Shown: positions 11,577 to 11,823 of the stretch, one piece after another
Numbering within the stretch: position 1 is the first letter of the stretch
Layout of the letters: each line of letters opens with the position of its first letter
Assembly (NCBI GenBank): GCA_041744735.1
Contig: JBGTKH010000207.1
Coordinates: 1 to 11,823, forward strand
Reading direction: 5' to 3'
Length of the DNA stretch: 11,823 nucleotides
Source: JBGTKH01 sp041744735
GTDB taxonomy: Bacteria; Planctomycetota; Planctomycetia; Pirellulales; Pirellulaceae
Notes under the pieces: model-generated
What the model saw: the letters and a program-made list of their open reading frames with translations, nothing else
The model's database searches: none
Told to the model about the DNA's origin: nothing
Position numbers and translations under genes: made by a program

Positions 11577-11823
11577 ATGGCCTACGAAATCGAGTTTGCG
11601 GCATCGGTCAAGTTGCATTTGCAAGTTTTGACGGCCAATCAACGTGCCTCCGTGCTGGATGCCATCACAAAGCATCTGGTTCACGAGCCGCTCGTTGAAA
11701 CGCGTAATCGAAAGCCACTTCGCCCAAATCCGATAGCTCCGTGGGAATTGAGGGTGGGACAACTGCGGGTCTTTTATGACGTAGAGAAGTTTCAGCTAGC
11801 GGGCGGCGAGCCGGCAGTTGACG
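11577..11823 (+). CDS. RelE/ParE-type toxin, N-terminal part (cut by window edge)
   Basis: From the ATG at 11577 the frame stays open for 82 codons to the edge. The sequence MAYEIEFAASVKLHLQVLTA, then NQRASVLDAITKHLVHEPL, and especially ETRNRKPLRPNPIAPWELRV (41-60) with GQLRVFYDV (61-69) match a common branch of RelE/ParE-superfamily toxins, which block translation or gyrase. The usual end of this branch (a valine-rich strand and a KERNR-type segment) would lie past the edge. After YDVEK the last residues FQLAGGEPAVD fall in a variable region. There is no strong ribosome binding site (upstream bases are GCATCCAAACC), while a promoter sits 40-70 bp upstream. No antitoxin gene precedes it, so the partner is expected downstream, outside the window. 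It could therefore be a toxin-first module. Confidence 0.85.
   Translation, partial: MAYEIEFAASVKLHLQVLTANQRASVLDAITKHLVHEPLVETRNRKPLRPNPIAPWELRVGQLRVFYDVEKFQLAGGEPAVD

Noticed and set aside
11487..11762. A 91-codon reverse-strand frame under the RelE-like gene
   Set aside because: It is antisense to the clearly recognisable toxin sequence and has no family features.

Overview
The window looks like chromosomal DNA of a GC-rich bacterium. I infer a planctomycete (Pirellulales-like) from the protein flavour (an ABC-2 permease ending in RRDLPAPL, planctomycete-style PIN and DUF5615 modules), the heptamer repeats and the dense small toxin-antitoxin genes. No rRNA or other decisive marker is present, so this assignment is tentative.

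Layout. 1-399 (-): start of an ECF sigma factor gene that runs off the left edge. 469-612: two neighbouring 7-bp tandem repeat tracts with different units. 611-1591 (-): a six-helix ABC-2 permease with no ATPase gene beside it. 1706-2695 (+): a divergently transcribed family 2 glycosyltransferase-like protein lacking the DXD metal motif. 2732-6394 (-): an RNA-decay block, with RNase R (rnr) at the downstream end, a YhaM-like OB/HD-domain protein at the upstream end, and between them a MazEF/PemIK-type toxin-antitoxin module destroyed by a deletion. 6510-7060: a GxxExxY-family gene bracketed by two related long palindromes. 7164-8678 (+): proS, an archaeal/eukaryotic-type prolyl-tRNA synthetase. 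8781-9448 (+): a coiled-coil antitoxin-like protein and a PIN (VapC-type) toxin. 9535-10869 (-): a tightly overlapping four-gene operon (antitoxin-like protein, DUF433, DUF5615 PIN-like protein, unknown protein). 11028-11432 (+): an SRPBCC/AHSA1-like protein behind a good sigma70-type promoter. 11577-11823 (+): the start of a RelE/ParE-type toxin cut by the right edge.

How it fits together. Housekeeping genes (rnr, YhaM-like nuclease, proS) are interleaved with small accessory modules. Between 5.0 and 11.8 kb there are four separate toxin-antitoxin-like loci (one dead, two apparently intact, one cut by the edge) plus the palindrome-bounded GxxExxY unit. The right half is therefore an accessory patch in which intact and decaying modules lie side by side. 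Promoter-like boxes with the same -10 (TAGAAT) precede the YhaM-like gene, the PIN module and the RelE-like gene. No tRNA, rRNA, CRISPR array or classical insertion sequence was seen. The most notable items are the palindrome-GxxExxY-palindrome unit, the fused MazEF remnant and the four-gene DUF433/DUF5615 operon.
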